A stretch of 64,000 nucleotides of DNA, from assembly GCA_017163975.1 (NCBI GenBank), contig JAFFSR010000242.1, forward strand, positions 645,001 through 709,000, written 5' to 3'. Source of the DNA: Anastatus disparis (lineage: Eukaryota; Arthropoda; Insecta; Hymenoptera; Eupelmidae). Both the position numbers and the translations under genes were made by a program. The notes beneath the pieces were generated by a model. The model did no database searches and was not told the origin of the DNA. It saw nothing but the letters and a program-made list of their open reading frames with translations. Numbering within the stretch: position 1 is the stretch's first letter; the number at the start of each line of letters is the position of its first letter. Below, one piece after another: positions 27,007-39,297 of this stretch.

Positions 27007-30000
27007 ATGTATTATTTTTGACCTTTAAAAGATCGAATCGCGAAAATTTCGAATTGAAAAAAATATACTAAAGTCCCTAAAACCAAAAAATATTGTTAGC
27101 ACAATAAATTTCAATAAAAAATGTGTCAGTTGGTTTAAATTTTTTGTCAGTTTATATACAATAGTCACTGTTACATTCTTTGCATCCAATCAAAATAGTT
27201 AAATTTAAGTTTATATTTATAAATTTCTAAATACGTAGTATATACTGATTAACATTGAATACTTTTCGAATTAGAAATCACTAATAATATTGCACAATCG
27301 AAGTGTCAAATCGAAAAAGATATAATTACGTGTAATAAAATTATCAAAAAATAGATATTATCAAAATAATCACTGTAGTAATAATCGTTATTATAATTTT
27401 AGATAAGAATAATAATTTAACTAAGTCATTTATCAAGTAGTAGATAAGATTTAAAATATATTTAATTGAATATAAATGTAAACTGAATGAAAAAAAAATT
27501 TTATTTCATTTTTATACTGAATTTTACTTTTAGATTGTTAATTGAAATGTGAACCACGCATGCATATACTATTTTAAATTTTAATAATAAAAAAACAAGA
27601 AAATAAAAAGTATTATCATAATAGCATTATAGAAATATACGAATTCACAGTTAATAAAAAAAAAAAAATAGGAAATTCAATCAGCTGAGCAATTGGTCAA
27701 TCAACTTTAAATTTTAAATCTGGGTATAGGACATTTAATATTTAGCATTTAAAAAAATAAATGATTAAAAATAGTGATACTAAATCTGAAATCCATTGTA
27801 GAGCTCATGTTCCGAATGATTGAGAATTTAAGCAGCCTTGAAACATTATAAATCCAGGGTCATACTTTTCGGTTTGTTTATATAGGATTTTATGCAGCGG
27901 GGTCATCAGCCATGAAGTATCGCGCTCGGCATTATAAACGAAACTATAATAAATAGTATTAAATACGGAGGTACTCGCTCTTTGTAAACGCCTTGACATT
28001 TGGCAGATCGAGATCGCCAAAGTTTCAAGTTTTTCTTTATATATAAATGTGTGCATGTGTATTTATACAGCCCTCTTCTGCGTCACGCTATTTCAAGAGC
28101 AACGCCAAGGGGTTGCCGACGGCTGGTTATGTATACGCCGAAGCGTACCTATCGATCAGAGAATATTTGGTTAAATATTAGCTTTTTTTAGGGTCAAATG
28201 GGAATTGCGTTTGTTTTATAATTAATTTTCCTTTTTCATTTTATTTAAGAACCAAACAAAGGTGGAATCGAATTTATAAATCAATCATATCTTAATTTTT
28301 ATTTTATTTTGTTTATGCTGTATATATCGATTTCGAATCCTTTATTAAAAATAATTTATTCATAATTTATAGTAAAAGTAAAATTAGTTGATTTGTTTGA
28401 TCAATAAAATCATATTATTAATAATAATATATCTTTGTTAAATTACTGCATTGGGTGAAAAAGTTGATGCTAAACTAAATTATCTGAAGATTTAAAATTG
28501 AAAAACTAAAATGATAATTTTGATCGAATGCTAAATAGACTGCAGCTGACTTTTAATTAAAATTATTTTAAGTAATTAAAAACCTTGGGTTTATTTTAAA
28601 TCTTCGCATGGTTTATGAAAACAAAATAAAAGGCTCCATATAAATGCTGTATTTTATTTGCACATTTTAATTGTACATTTTAATTATAAACTTAATTACC
28701 TCAAGACTAAATTCGATGCTGAAAATATAATTTGACAATGAAGTGATTTAATAAAAATTTTTTTCATAAACTTTTGCATAATGTATGAATGTTTATATTT
28801 TATATGTTTTATAAAAAAAATATCTATGAAGTCTAAATCTTTTAATTCTTGGCTGTATTCTCCTGTTATAAATATCAAAATTTTAAAGTAACTTTTGAAG
28901 GATAAATGTTATTCTTCGTTCTTTCGTGCAAAGTTTACGTAAAATGTTTTAAAGAATACTTTCTTATGCGAATGTATTAAGTAAACTTAATTTAAACGTA
29001 AGAATTTTAAAGTTAACTTTTCAGTTGATCCCAACTTAAATGGAAGTTATTTTTATGGAATTTATATATATTATTCAAAATGTATATGTGACTCATAATC
29101 ATTTTTGAGACATGCAAACACACAAATTTTTATATAAAATTATACTTTTCTTACCCTTGGAAAAATAACAAAAAAAAAGAAGAAAAAAACATGATTCAGT
29201 CAAGGTTTAAGAGATACATGATCAATGTATGCTTATCCGCAAGTATACAACGTTGACTTTTACTACTTAGTTCATAGATATATGCTGTAGATATCTCTTT
29301 TTGTGTTATGTTTTCCGTAGCACATTCTTTTTTTTCATTTTTTTTTCTTCATGCAAATACAGTGAAAGAGGTCAACTTTCTTTGAAATTGAGACTTTTAT
29401 TCTAGATTGTAAAAAGTAAGACCTTTCTCAAAATATTTAAATTTTAAAAAGTGAGTGAAAAAATCAATCATTAATTTTATGCGCTTTCTCGCGAATTTAT
29501 TTTATGATAATTTAAAATCGATAACTGATTTCAATCTGAGCAAGAAAAGGTTTATGATTGTTTAATCGCGAAACTTATTTAAAAAATTATCTATTTGTAA
29601 TAAAATATTATGAATAATATATAAAAGTACGTTTTATAATTTAATCAACAATTCGAAATAATATTCGTGTGTCATTAAATTTAATTTGTAAATAATAAAA
29701 AATAACCCAAAAATCAATGAAAATTTAATCAGAAATAAGATAATTGGCATCAACATTTATCTAATACCTTTTATCGACTTTACAAATGGACAAAACTTAA
29801 ACTTTCTTTGCAGATAAAAAAGCAGTTCTTCAAAAATTAATCATTGAAGAAAAAAAGGAAAAAAGATTAACAAATCATAAATTTTAGGAAAGCAAAGAGG
29901 GTCGGACACTTGTCTTCCCTGCAGAAATGCCCAAAGCCGACCTTAACTTTTAACCAAGCGAGAATTATCCTTTTTTTTTCCTTGCTCGCGCGTGTGTCAC

Positions 30001-32069
30001 CCACTTCTCCGACCTCTTTCTCACTCCTTCTTTCTTTTTTTTTCTTTCTTCCTTTCATCATTAAAAGTCTTGAAGTAGGGTTAGTAGTGTAGGAAGGATA
30101 CAACACTCTGGACAACGATTTACGGCACCTCGGGAATTCAACGAATGCGCACGTTAGTTCTGTATATTGTGTGCAAGGCAAAAGTTTCTTTCCTTCGTTT
30201 TTTTTTCTCGCTATATATTTTGGTCGAATTGAGAATATCGATCGAGTCTTTTTCAACAGAATTTAATTTACTTTCTTTTTTTCGTTTCACATTTTGTCTC
30301 TTTCTCTTTTGGCAAAAGTCTATTGTTAATTTTTTTCTTGTAAGCACAATTGAATATATATATTTATTGCATATCGAAATACTTTGTCATGTTTGGATTA
30401 TAACTATTCCATGTTATTTTTCCTCTTTTAAGGATTTCTTAGCATAGGTTTGGTTTCATTTTTTTTTGACATGAGAATGGATTTCTATTGTATGAAAAAT
30501 GGCTTTTTCTTGTTCGAGAGCAAAATGTTGGTTAATGTGCCTACACTAAAACTTAATCAACTAGAGAACACACAAGCCTAAGTTTTTTTCTCGATTAATA
30601 AGTTATTTTGTTTTTCTACTTGCAATCTTAAATTACTAATCCTATTCTATATAAAAATTATGATCTAATAAAAAAAAAATATTCATATGAATAAAAAAAT
30701 TTTTTTCATGTGAAACATTAAATAATAAAAAATTAGTTTTAGATTCATTAAAAACTCTGGAACATTCAAGTATTGTTAAAATATTTTTACACCTCGATGA
30801 GTTGACTTAATTTTTTTTTTTTAACTGAAATAAAACTTTTAATTAGCTTCATTGTGATAGTAATTAGGATATACTTAAAACTTTTAATGTTGCAAATGCA
30901 ACACTATAAATAATAATAATTTCTTGACACTTATAATAATAATTTTTATTAAAATAAACATTTTAATTTTATAAAAAATTATTTATTTACAATACTTTTA
31001 TGAAATTTCATGAAAAATATATTATTTGCAATACTTGATATTTCCAGAGCTTTTAAAAAATATTATAAATATATATAAAAAAAATATTGTTACGCTAATC
31101 GTATTATACTACGTAATACTAAAATTTAAATATCATTTTGCTTGTTATTATTTTAATATCGTTTTTATATTAACTTCATTGTTTTCTTACCATTTATTGG
31201 TGGCCTGTGCGTTGCTCCTTAGCGATGGTAACAAAAATTTATCGGCTTAATATAGATACGTTATATGATTTCAACATTTAAGTTCATATTTTTATATACG
31301 TTAATATCTTCTTATAGTTTTATTTTATTTTTTTTTCTTTTATGATAGTCTATTTTTATTGGTGCAGTTTAATGATTTTTAGTAAAGTTATTATTATAAT
31401 AAAAATTTTAATAAAAATTTTTTTTTATCTGATCTATACACACATAATCGGAAAATTTCCTTTTTTCTTTTAAACCATTAATCTGTGCAGTAGAAGAATA
31501 AAGTGACATGAATAGGGAAATAAACATATTAAATTGAATCAAAAACAAAAAATGTCAAAAAATATTTTCTATTTTTATATTTTTAACAACATGTTTTTGA
31601 TTTCAATTTGAGGAAAATTTACATATAATAGAGATACTATAAACTACAAAAGAAAATAAAGCTCAATAAAAATTTATTTATTTACTTTTTTTAAAGCGCT
31701 TTAGGCAAAACAAGCATTTTATAGTGTAAAAACGAAATTATAAATATTTTAACAATTAAAAACAAATTGTTTACACAGAAATTTGTTGATATGTAAATAA
31801 TTCATGCAGACGTATATATTTTTTTCGTTACGTATTTATTATCGAAAAAAACGTCAGTAACTTACAAAAAACAAATAAGAGAAAATAAATGTAGCGTAAA
31901 TGTTTATACGAAAGCAATAAATAAAATATTGTGTCACATGTACTACAAGTGGTGTATTTATTTATTTATTCATTCATTTTTTTTCTGTTGAAAGCCGCAG
32001 CAATAAGCGAAAGAAAAAAAAAACTAAAATAAAAGTGAAATAGATAATAAGATAAGATCGAGTACATAC

Positions 32070-32102
32070 GCTCGTTCGATGGGTGGCTCGGTCTCTTTCA
32101 AC
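32070..32102 (-). CDS. dnc: dunce exon 3, 33-nt microexon inside UCR1
   Basis: A 33-nt open segment lies between acceptor CGTTGCAG and donor GTATGT on the minus strand. It keeps phase (one base completes the codon begun by exon 2, two bases carry over), so it adds exactly 11 residues: SIASE-RLKETEPPIERA-HGEDL. Skipping it would join exon 2 to exon 4 as SIASE-S-HGEDL, also in frame. Drosophila dunce, as I recall it, has a comparable insertion starting with FKE at the same point, which supports a real exon, possibly an insect-specific cassette. Vertebrate PDE4 lacks this insertion. It is too short to be found by ORF length and was located by splice sites and phase. Confidence 0.8.
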
Positions 32103-35100
32103 CTGCAACGTAAGGATCATACGCGTAAAGTCGTGGCATTTCAAGCACATAATACAACGTTATACAAAGAGAATAAAAATTTATTTCGGATGCTTGGAGA
32201 TTTCAAATATAAACGTAAAATTTTTTAAGAACTTCAATTTTTCTTCGTTTTAGATCTTTTTATTTATTTAATTATTGTCTTGACAAAAATATTTAGAGAA
32301 TTTTTAAATTTTATTTAAAAATTGTAATTTTTGTTAAAAATGAAGTTATATGCAATTATTTTGAAGATTAGTATTAAAAATACACATATTGTATAAAGTA
32401 GTACTATTATTATAATAGATTTATAACTAAGAGTAGTATTTAAAGTAAACTAAAAGGAAAATCAATATTTTTATTAATAAAATTATTTCTTCAGATATTC
32501 TTTTAAACATTTTTCTTTTGAAGCGAATCATGAAATTAATTTAACAATCTTAATGTTATTTCATACTACAGTATATAGTATTTATAATAATTAAACATAT
32601 AATTCTAAACCACATATATAAAAAGAATTTTATTTTTTTATAAATAAAATGTAATGAAGAACAGTTAATAGAAACTTTATTATTAAAATATGTATTACTG
32701 CAAATGACTTCGATGCGAAAAGGATAAATTTTAATGAATTTAAAATTGTTAATTTAAACAAATTAATATATATTTAAAATGAATCGATAAAAAAATATAA
32801 AATATTGGAAAAGATATTACATTTTTAAGGGTTTCATCATTAAAAATTATTAAGTAGTAAAAAAAATGAAACAATATTTTTATCTCCAATCATCGAAATT
32901 TTCTATTCTCTGCGTAAAGACAAAAAAAGTCAAATAAACAATACATTTATGTCGAAGAAAATAATTTATGCAGTGACATAATAAGCTTTTCCTCAATGAA
33001 AACATTGTAAAATATAAAAGTCAATAAATAGCAAATAAAAAACATATTTTTTCCTATACTTGGCAAATAATAAGATTTTTCATATTACAAGACGATACAA
33101 GATATATATCTCTATATTTAAGACGAAACGCACACGAAGAATAATAAGTTTTTATAGGCACAAAAAAAAAAGAAAAGAAAAGAGTAGACAAAGTCACAAG
33201 GCAAGTAATGCTTCTGTGAATATAATGCTGCTTCCAAAATAAAAAGAATTTTGTTGGCTTTTTTTTCATAACCCATTTTGATTTAGGATTTTTTTTACGC
33301 CCGTATAAAATATTTTTATGTTACTAGATTTGGTTTATCATCGGTCATACACGAATATTTAGATTTTTATAACGTTTCCTGAATAAAAAAGAAAATATGA
33401 AAATAAAAGGCTGAGACGAAACGAAATTAAAATTTCAGTAAAGCGCTCGACACCTCGTTATATGTTAGACATTTCTCGGTATATCGAAAAATTCCAGCTG
33501 GTGCGTATGTAGATATGATCGTGGAATCTAATATTCGATTCTCGTCTAGAAAAATTCGCACAGACGCACTTTTTAAATTTTTAAAAAAATAAAAGCAGCA
33601 GCAAAAAAGTACGTGACACATTGAATTTTAATGAATTTCAAAAGCTCTAAATAAATTATAGTGGCTCGGAAATTTTTTTTCACCGATTTTATATGCCGCG
33701 TTACTTACATTGTATACTCGTTTATGCTCAATATAAAAATAAAATTTTCATGTGCTTCGCTTTTGTAAAATTTATTGCTGTGCATTTAATTTATTTATCT
33801 TTAATAAATGCAAATTTTCCCTATTCTTTCTTTCTACTTTTAAAATATATTTATCATCTATTGAATATGATTCATATAATAAGATAAATATAATCAATGA
33901 TCAGTAAAAATATTTTATTCGAAAAGAGTGATTTTTATTATCGTCTTGTTTTATTTCCTCTTTTCAAAGAAATTTCAATATTTTATCCTGCTTGATAATA
34001 TAATGCTTTGTGAGGAAATTTAATGGTATCGATCAATAGTTTAAAATCGATACATATATACAATAAAAACGCGTATATCGCTACGTATTTTTATTGTATT
34101 GTTCTAATATTGTATGTCGACTAAACTGAATTAAAGTTTTATGTAACGTTATTTTTTCAGTTGATTTATCCTAGAACTACGTTTGTTCAACGATGTAACT
34201 AATTAATGCGATCTGATATCGGTCTCTCTTCATTCAATTTATCGCGTTAAGTTTATTTTTATTTCAAAAGAAAATTTTTGTTTTCATTAAAAATAAGAGC
34301 TGCTAAAGTAGTAATTATATATAGACAACGATGAAGAACCCTGTATAGTATATCAAAGCTGCTCAACTTGTTCTAATTATTTTTTTTTCAATTAATTTTT
34401 ATTTTTATTTTTTTTTACTTTTGAAACTCTGATTAACGTAATTTTAATTAAAAATTCATAATACTTTTATAAGTGTTATTTCATAACACTTTATCAATGA
34501 GTTTTAAAAATTGCACTGAAATTGAATTGGAAAAAAAATTAGCTTGTAAAGTGCATAAATTAACAAACATTTTATAATATGGAAATCAATTTTCCAGGTT
34601 ACGCATATCTGGGTAATAGAGCATGAAAATTTTGTTTATCTAATAAACAAATTACTGATTCTGTGTATAGAGTACAAATAATTGCATTGTTATCACTGCA
34701 CATTGTGTTAACTCTAACTTTATTCAATAATTCAAAATTCAAATGGTTATACAAAAAAAAATGAATTTTTTTCCGCACAGCACAGCATATTAGCATCAGT
34801 ATGCGAAAGGGTTTTAAAATTTTTATTTTTAAGTCTCAAACTTTTATGTATGAGAGAAAAATGTTTCCAAAGAATTATTAAACTTTTTTAGGAGTTTTAT
34901 AAGTTTGGAAATGGCGTGGAACAGTTACTCATCCAAATTGCTAGATAAAAGAATTTTACCAAAGATAAAATTGTCATTTACTACTGAAATTTTATATTCG
35001 AATTTGTAAAAGGTGACTGGAATAACGAATATTTTTATCGTTCATTAACTTTAAATAATTTGATTTTTTATTAAAGATTTTTTTTCACAACTTGCTTAAT

Positions 35101-35831
35101 TTGAAAATTACTTTAAAAAACTAGAGCTAATTAAAAATCCTTTCATCAAGTGTTTTGTAAAAAATAAAAAATAAAAATAAAATAAGATCTTTCTTTTTAA
35201 TAAACCTAAATTAATTAATTCAAGATAAAATATCATACTAATTTTTTAACAATATTACGATCGTGTTTCCAAAACGCTGTTGAAAGTTTTTTAATTGTGT
35301 AAGATAAGAAAATTATATTAAAAAAATTTTATCCTCTATGAACCGCTCTCATTTTAACTTTGAAAAAAAATCTAAATTCACTATACCGTTATATAGTTTC
35401 GCAAAATTGAATTACACAACATTTTTCGGCTAGTCAAGCATTTTCCAGCACGTTTGTGCAATACCAACGTGTACCACGTCTTTTTTCATTTTTTACAAAC
35501 AATCGATAAAAAAAAGCAAAAATTCAATTTCATCAATACTGGATGAAGCTGCGCTTGTTGTATACATTCAAACCCTTCGGCATCGGGGAAACAAAAATCA
35601 AATCCATATTCTCGCTCTCAATCAATTGTTTCAGTTTTTTCTTTTAATATTTGTTCAGGCGTGAATCGACAAGAGAAAAAGTAAGTGTACCTCAAAAATT
35701 TAAAATTCAAACCAAAAATCAGTTGAACAACTTTGATATACTTAAAAAGAGACCAAGAAATCATTGTTAAAAAAAATAAGAGTCGTTATTTTTTAAAGGA
35801 CGAAAAAAAGAAAAAAAAGGATAAAGCTTAC
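32103..35831 (-). other. dunce intron 2
   Basis: A 3.7-kb AT-rich intron between exon 2 and the microexon. A 12-bp inverted repeat (ATACAATAAAAA / TTTTTATTGTAT) flanks about 34067-34103. No other feature is supported; the ORFs at 33054-33269, 33427-33621 and 34599-34796 are AT-rich chance frames. Confidence 0.85.
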
Positions 35832-36020
35832 CTTTCGCTAGCGATCGAGCTATTGCGGGACATCGATTTCGGTGACATCTCGAAATCACTATCGCTACGG
35901 TAGAGGAAGCTCTCGCGACGCTGTGGCATGGCCTGTAGTACAAGGCCGGTGCTGGGTGATGTACCGCCTCCTCCGCCGGCGGCGCTATCCAACGTCGAGG
36001 CGCCATTCTCGACGTCGAAG
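35832..36020 (-). CDS. dnc: dunce exon 2, start of UCR1 with PKA site
   Basis: The 189-nt exon follows acceptor TTATTATAG and ends before donor GTAAGC; it needs two bases from the previous exon and leaves two bases (AG). It encodes FDVENG, a glycine-rich spacer (GGGGG at about residues 363-367), then the hallmark PDE4 UCR1 block with [15 protein letters not shown] and [18 protein letters not shown] (residues 382-385) is the conserved protein kinase A site whose phosphorylation activates long PDE4 forms (established for the family), giving negative feedback on cAMP. The glycine-rich stretch takes the place of the short Pro/Ser-rich spacer of vertebrate enzymes. Local GC is far above the flanking intron. 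This exon defines a long isoform. Confidence 0.96.
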
Positions 36021-38540
36021 CTATAATAAAGGATGAACACCAAAAGAAAAAAAAATTCATGATTAGTCGAAGAGTGTAAAAGGTAGTTAAATAAAAATTT
36101 TATGTTATAAGATGTGTAATTGTTCATTTATGTTTTTGGAGAAATACACAATTTACACTTTGATTAGTGCTTTTTTTTCTCGAATCCAAGTTCAGGTATT
36201 GTGTTAACTTGGATTGAGAGAAAAGGTTAAAACATTTTCAAAAGCTTACATAACTAAAAGTATTTATTTATATACATGTCTTATAATTCATATAAAAAAA
36301 TATAAAAATTTTCATATGAATCCTTTGATAAGATACTAGAAGCCATTGGTAAATCCCTGTTTTCACTTACGAGCTTTATAACCCCTATTAAAAACTAATT
36401 CTTTTTGAAAACAATGAGCTTTGCAGAAATCAAATTGTCATCTCTTTTTTATTTCTAGCACAACGGAGCGTTTTAACCTCACTGAAATTTGTTAGATTTT
36501 TCAAATATCCGTATATGATTTGACTTTTGAAATTTAATTCTCTTATATAATATTACGGAGTGTTGGAATTATATTCATTGGGAAAAAGATATTGTTAGTA
36601 ATTAAATAACAATTATAATTAATAATAAAAATAACTAAAAAATAAATCAAATATTTATATCAAATGGTTATTCAACAAGTTTTTTAATTGTCAATTATTC
36701 AAATAAATGTCACAATAATTTTACATTATATTCATGCGCTTAATAAATAAATTGTAAAGTTACTGGTTTTTAAATATTAAAAACTTAAGAACGAAATTTG
36801 TTTTTATTTTACATCTGTTTGTAAATCACAAATTGACTTTAAATTCTTAAATCTATATGAATCACGCTGGCTTCGTTAAGCTCACACTATATTGCTTGTA
36901 AAAGCTCGTTTATCAAAATATGATTTAGAAACATTTTTATAAAATTTAAAACACATATTTTTATCAAAAGTTAAATTAGAAAGAGTAAAGTTTTTGTGGA
37001 CTATTTTTGACAGGGATAATTACTTTTTTTATGTAGTATTCATAAATTTTTATTAAGTTTCATTTGAATATTAATCAAGTATTATAAAAAAATTTAAATA
37101 ATTTTCATATAAATAACATCTATGGAACATTCAATCATAATGTAAAATTTTCAATAAAACTCTTACATATTTGATAATTTTTATACGAATAATTTTAATT
37201 TTTAATTTAGAATTCAATAAATTTAAAAAAAGAAATCTTTTGATTCATTAAGTAAAAAAATGAATACTTTTTGTTTATTCTAAAAATAAAAGAAAATATC
37301 ATAATTTTCTGTATAAATATATAAAATATTACCATTATAATCAACAATAATTCATAAGAAATTAATGAATAACAACATTATAATTTTCATGATGTTTAAA
37401 AAGCAAACCATAAAATCGTTTGTCAAAGATTGCGTTAAAATTTGCATAAAAAATAATACTAATAATCCGTATATTACATTTTATAGCAATTTATGTTATT
37501 TGGGTATATGTAAGTTCTCAAAGGACTTTGAACTAGTTCTTATTTCTTTTTTCCTACAAAATTAGCCTTGCATGTTTGCTACACAATATATATGTGTTTG
37601 AGCTTATAGTTTTAAACTTATCAACTACGTATGCTGTAAAAAAATGTTGTAGTTGTAAGTCGGTTTTATTACTAATACTGGGAATAGTAAAGTCTTTGAA
37701 AATTAGTTAAACTAATATTTCTAGTAGAGATATTAAGTCGACTTACAATTTAAAATTTTTTACTGTGTAATTGCATATTTTTATAGTTGAAAGGTAATTG
37801 TTCTTTTCTCAGCTGTGGTACAGTAAATTATTAATAAAATTAAGAATGAATGTTCAATCCGATCATTATTTATTTTTAATTATTTATGTAATGATTTATA
37901 TTAATAAAAATCTTTGGACTTGTAAATTTCAAATGATATTAAATTTTGAGTTATACCCAAAATATCCATTTTCTTGCTTATAAATTGATGAGAACAAACA
38001 TGAAATTAGTTGAATCAAGTATACATATAAAATCAATCCGATAAAGTTACTGGATTTTGAGAGCTATAGTGGCATTTTATTCTTTTTTTATTCCACTAGA
38101 CGGAAAGCTTTGAGAATCTTACAAGCCTATAAAGAAAAAACTCAAATATAAGTTGTTTTGATAATTCACTTAATTAATTTAACTCTTTGATTGTGTATTA
38201 TAATTAAAATACTTATAAATATATCAGAGCTTAATGTCGTTAGGGCTGCCAAAGATTATGATATTTAAATTTGAAAAGGAATATTTTGGTCACGTATTAT
38301 GGTTTGCCTCAATTATAACTCTTACTCGCGATTTAATGTAGCGTGAACTCAATTTACAAAGCTTTCTATCCCTCTATTTTCGTATACATAGACACAAAGC
38401 ATTTTTAGCAAAGGATTTTTACAGCTTCGCTTTCGATTAACGCAACATAAATGAAAGCTTGGAAATTGCTAATCACTGAATCTTGAAGGCTTGTAAATTC
38501 GATATACTGATTTTGTTATTTTATGAAGATATAATATAAG

Positions 38541-38727
38541 AGGTCGACGGTGGCTCAGTCGATAGAGCGATGGATTCATAATCTCGAGGGCCGGAGTTCG
38601 AATCCCGCTCTTGGCCGAGTGATATAAGCACCACTGTACGTTACATGTGCTTTGTTTACATTCACACTGGAAACCTTCGTCGCTAATTAGTTTCGTAATG
38701 ATATTATAAATACAACGACGTTAAATT
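38541..38727 (+). mobile_element. tRNA-derived SINE, copy 3 (full length)
   Basis: The best-preserved copy. The tRNA-like head has box A TGGCTCAGTCGA (38551-38562) and box B AGTTCGAATCC (38595-38605), with loop TTCATAA in the anticodon position. The tRNA-unrelated tail has AAGCACCACTGTACGTTACA, TGTGCTTTGTTTACA, CGTCGCTAATTAG and CAACGACGTTAAAT, followed by an A/T-rich 3' end. It is an RNA polymerase III-type internal-promoter retroelement inserted opposite to the direction of dunce transcription. Confidence 0.9.
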
Positions 38728-39193
38728 AAATTTAAAAAATTTTAATATTAATTAGATATTCTATATAGGGGTCCCGACAAAAAGAACAAAAAAATTTTTT
38801 TTCTTTTAAATAAATTTTATAGAAAATGTTTTTAATCAATTACTATATTTGTAATGAGTATTACATTTAATTATTTGACGACAAATATTTATTATTCATG
38901 CCTGATAGCTTTATAATCGCATCAATTTTAATCAATTTTTTTCATAACTTTTTTATTTTATCGTTAACATGACATATTTTTTATAGATTTGAATTCATAA
39001 CAAAAAAATCTACAATTTAGTTTTTGGTTCATAAAAATTGATCATTTTATTACAAAGTTATAAGCATAAATGTTGTTTTTTCCATAAAAACCTATGTTAA
39101 AATTTTGAACTTCTGTCATTTTTTTTTCTTTAATTTGGTCGTTAACCTTATATTTTCAAAACTGTGTTGAAAAGCTATTAAAGCCATCTTAAG

Positions 39194-39297
39194 GAATATG
39201 TTTTTTTACACAGTGCGCGTACAGTGGGTACTTTCATCCCTCCCAGAGAACAGTGAAGTACCTACTGTACGCTGCTTGTGTAAAAAATCGCATATTC
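39194..39297. ncRNA. Candidate pre-miRNA-like hairpin
   Basis: The left arm 39194-39233 pairs with the right arm 39256-39297 around a 22-nt loop. I count about 34 Watson-Crick pairs and 2 G-U pairs over 40 positions. The runs are GAATATG, TTTTTTA, CACA, GC, GTACAGT and GGTACTT, interrupted by one small bulge and a 4-nt internal mismatch. The length, loop size and bulge pattern fit a microRNA precursor. The hairpin sits in dunce intron 1, so it could come from the host transcript (minus strand) or its own promoter. I do not recognise a known mature miRNA. A foldback MITE is the main alternative. Confidence 0.45.

Larger units (their letters stand above)
14578..32069 (-). other. dunce intron 3 (17.5 kb)
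   Basis: The largest intron. It holds a 5'-truncated SINE (20073-20210), a GA-microsatellite and GC-richer island (21890-22260), a cluster of hairpins and direct repeats (26302-26535), a possible solo LTR (26726-27006), GC-richer patches at 16590-16940, 17690-17900, 25240-25900 and 27780-28160, and a pyrimidine-rich patch near 29990-30060. It separates the microexon from the UCR1 core exon and could house alternative promoters, but I cannot define any exon in it. The ORF at 29867-30256 on the minus strand is a lysine-rich low-complexity frame. Confidence 0.8.

Noticed and set aside
29867..30256. 129-codon minus-strand ORF
   Set aside because: Lys/Arg/Glu-rich translation of a low-complexity tract, with an overlapping plus-strand ORF of the same kind. 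No domain or splice context.
38541..38615. Functional tRNA gene
   Set aside because: Box A and box B are intact, but the head is followed by a tail shared with three other copies and the acceptor arms do not pair well, so it is a SINE.
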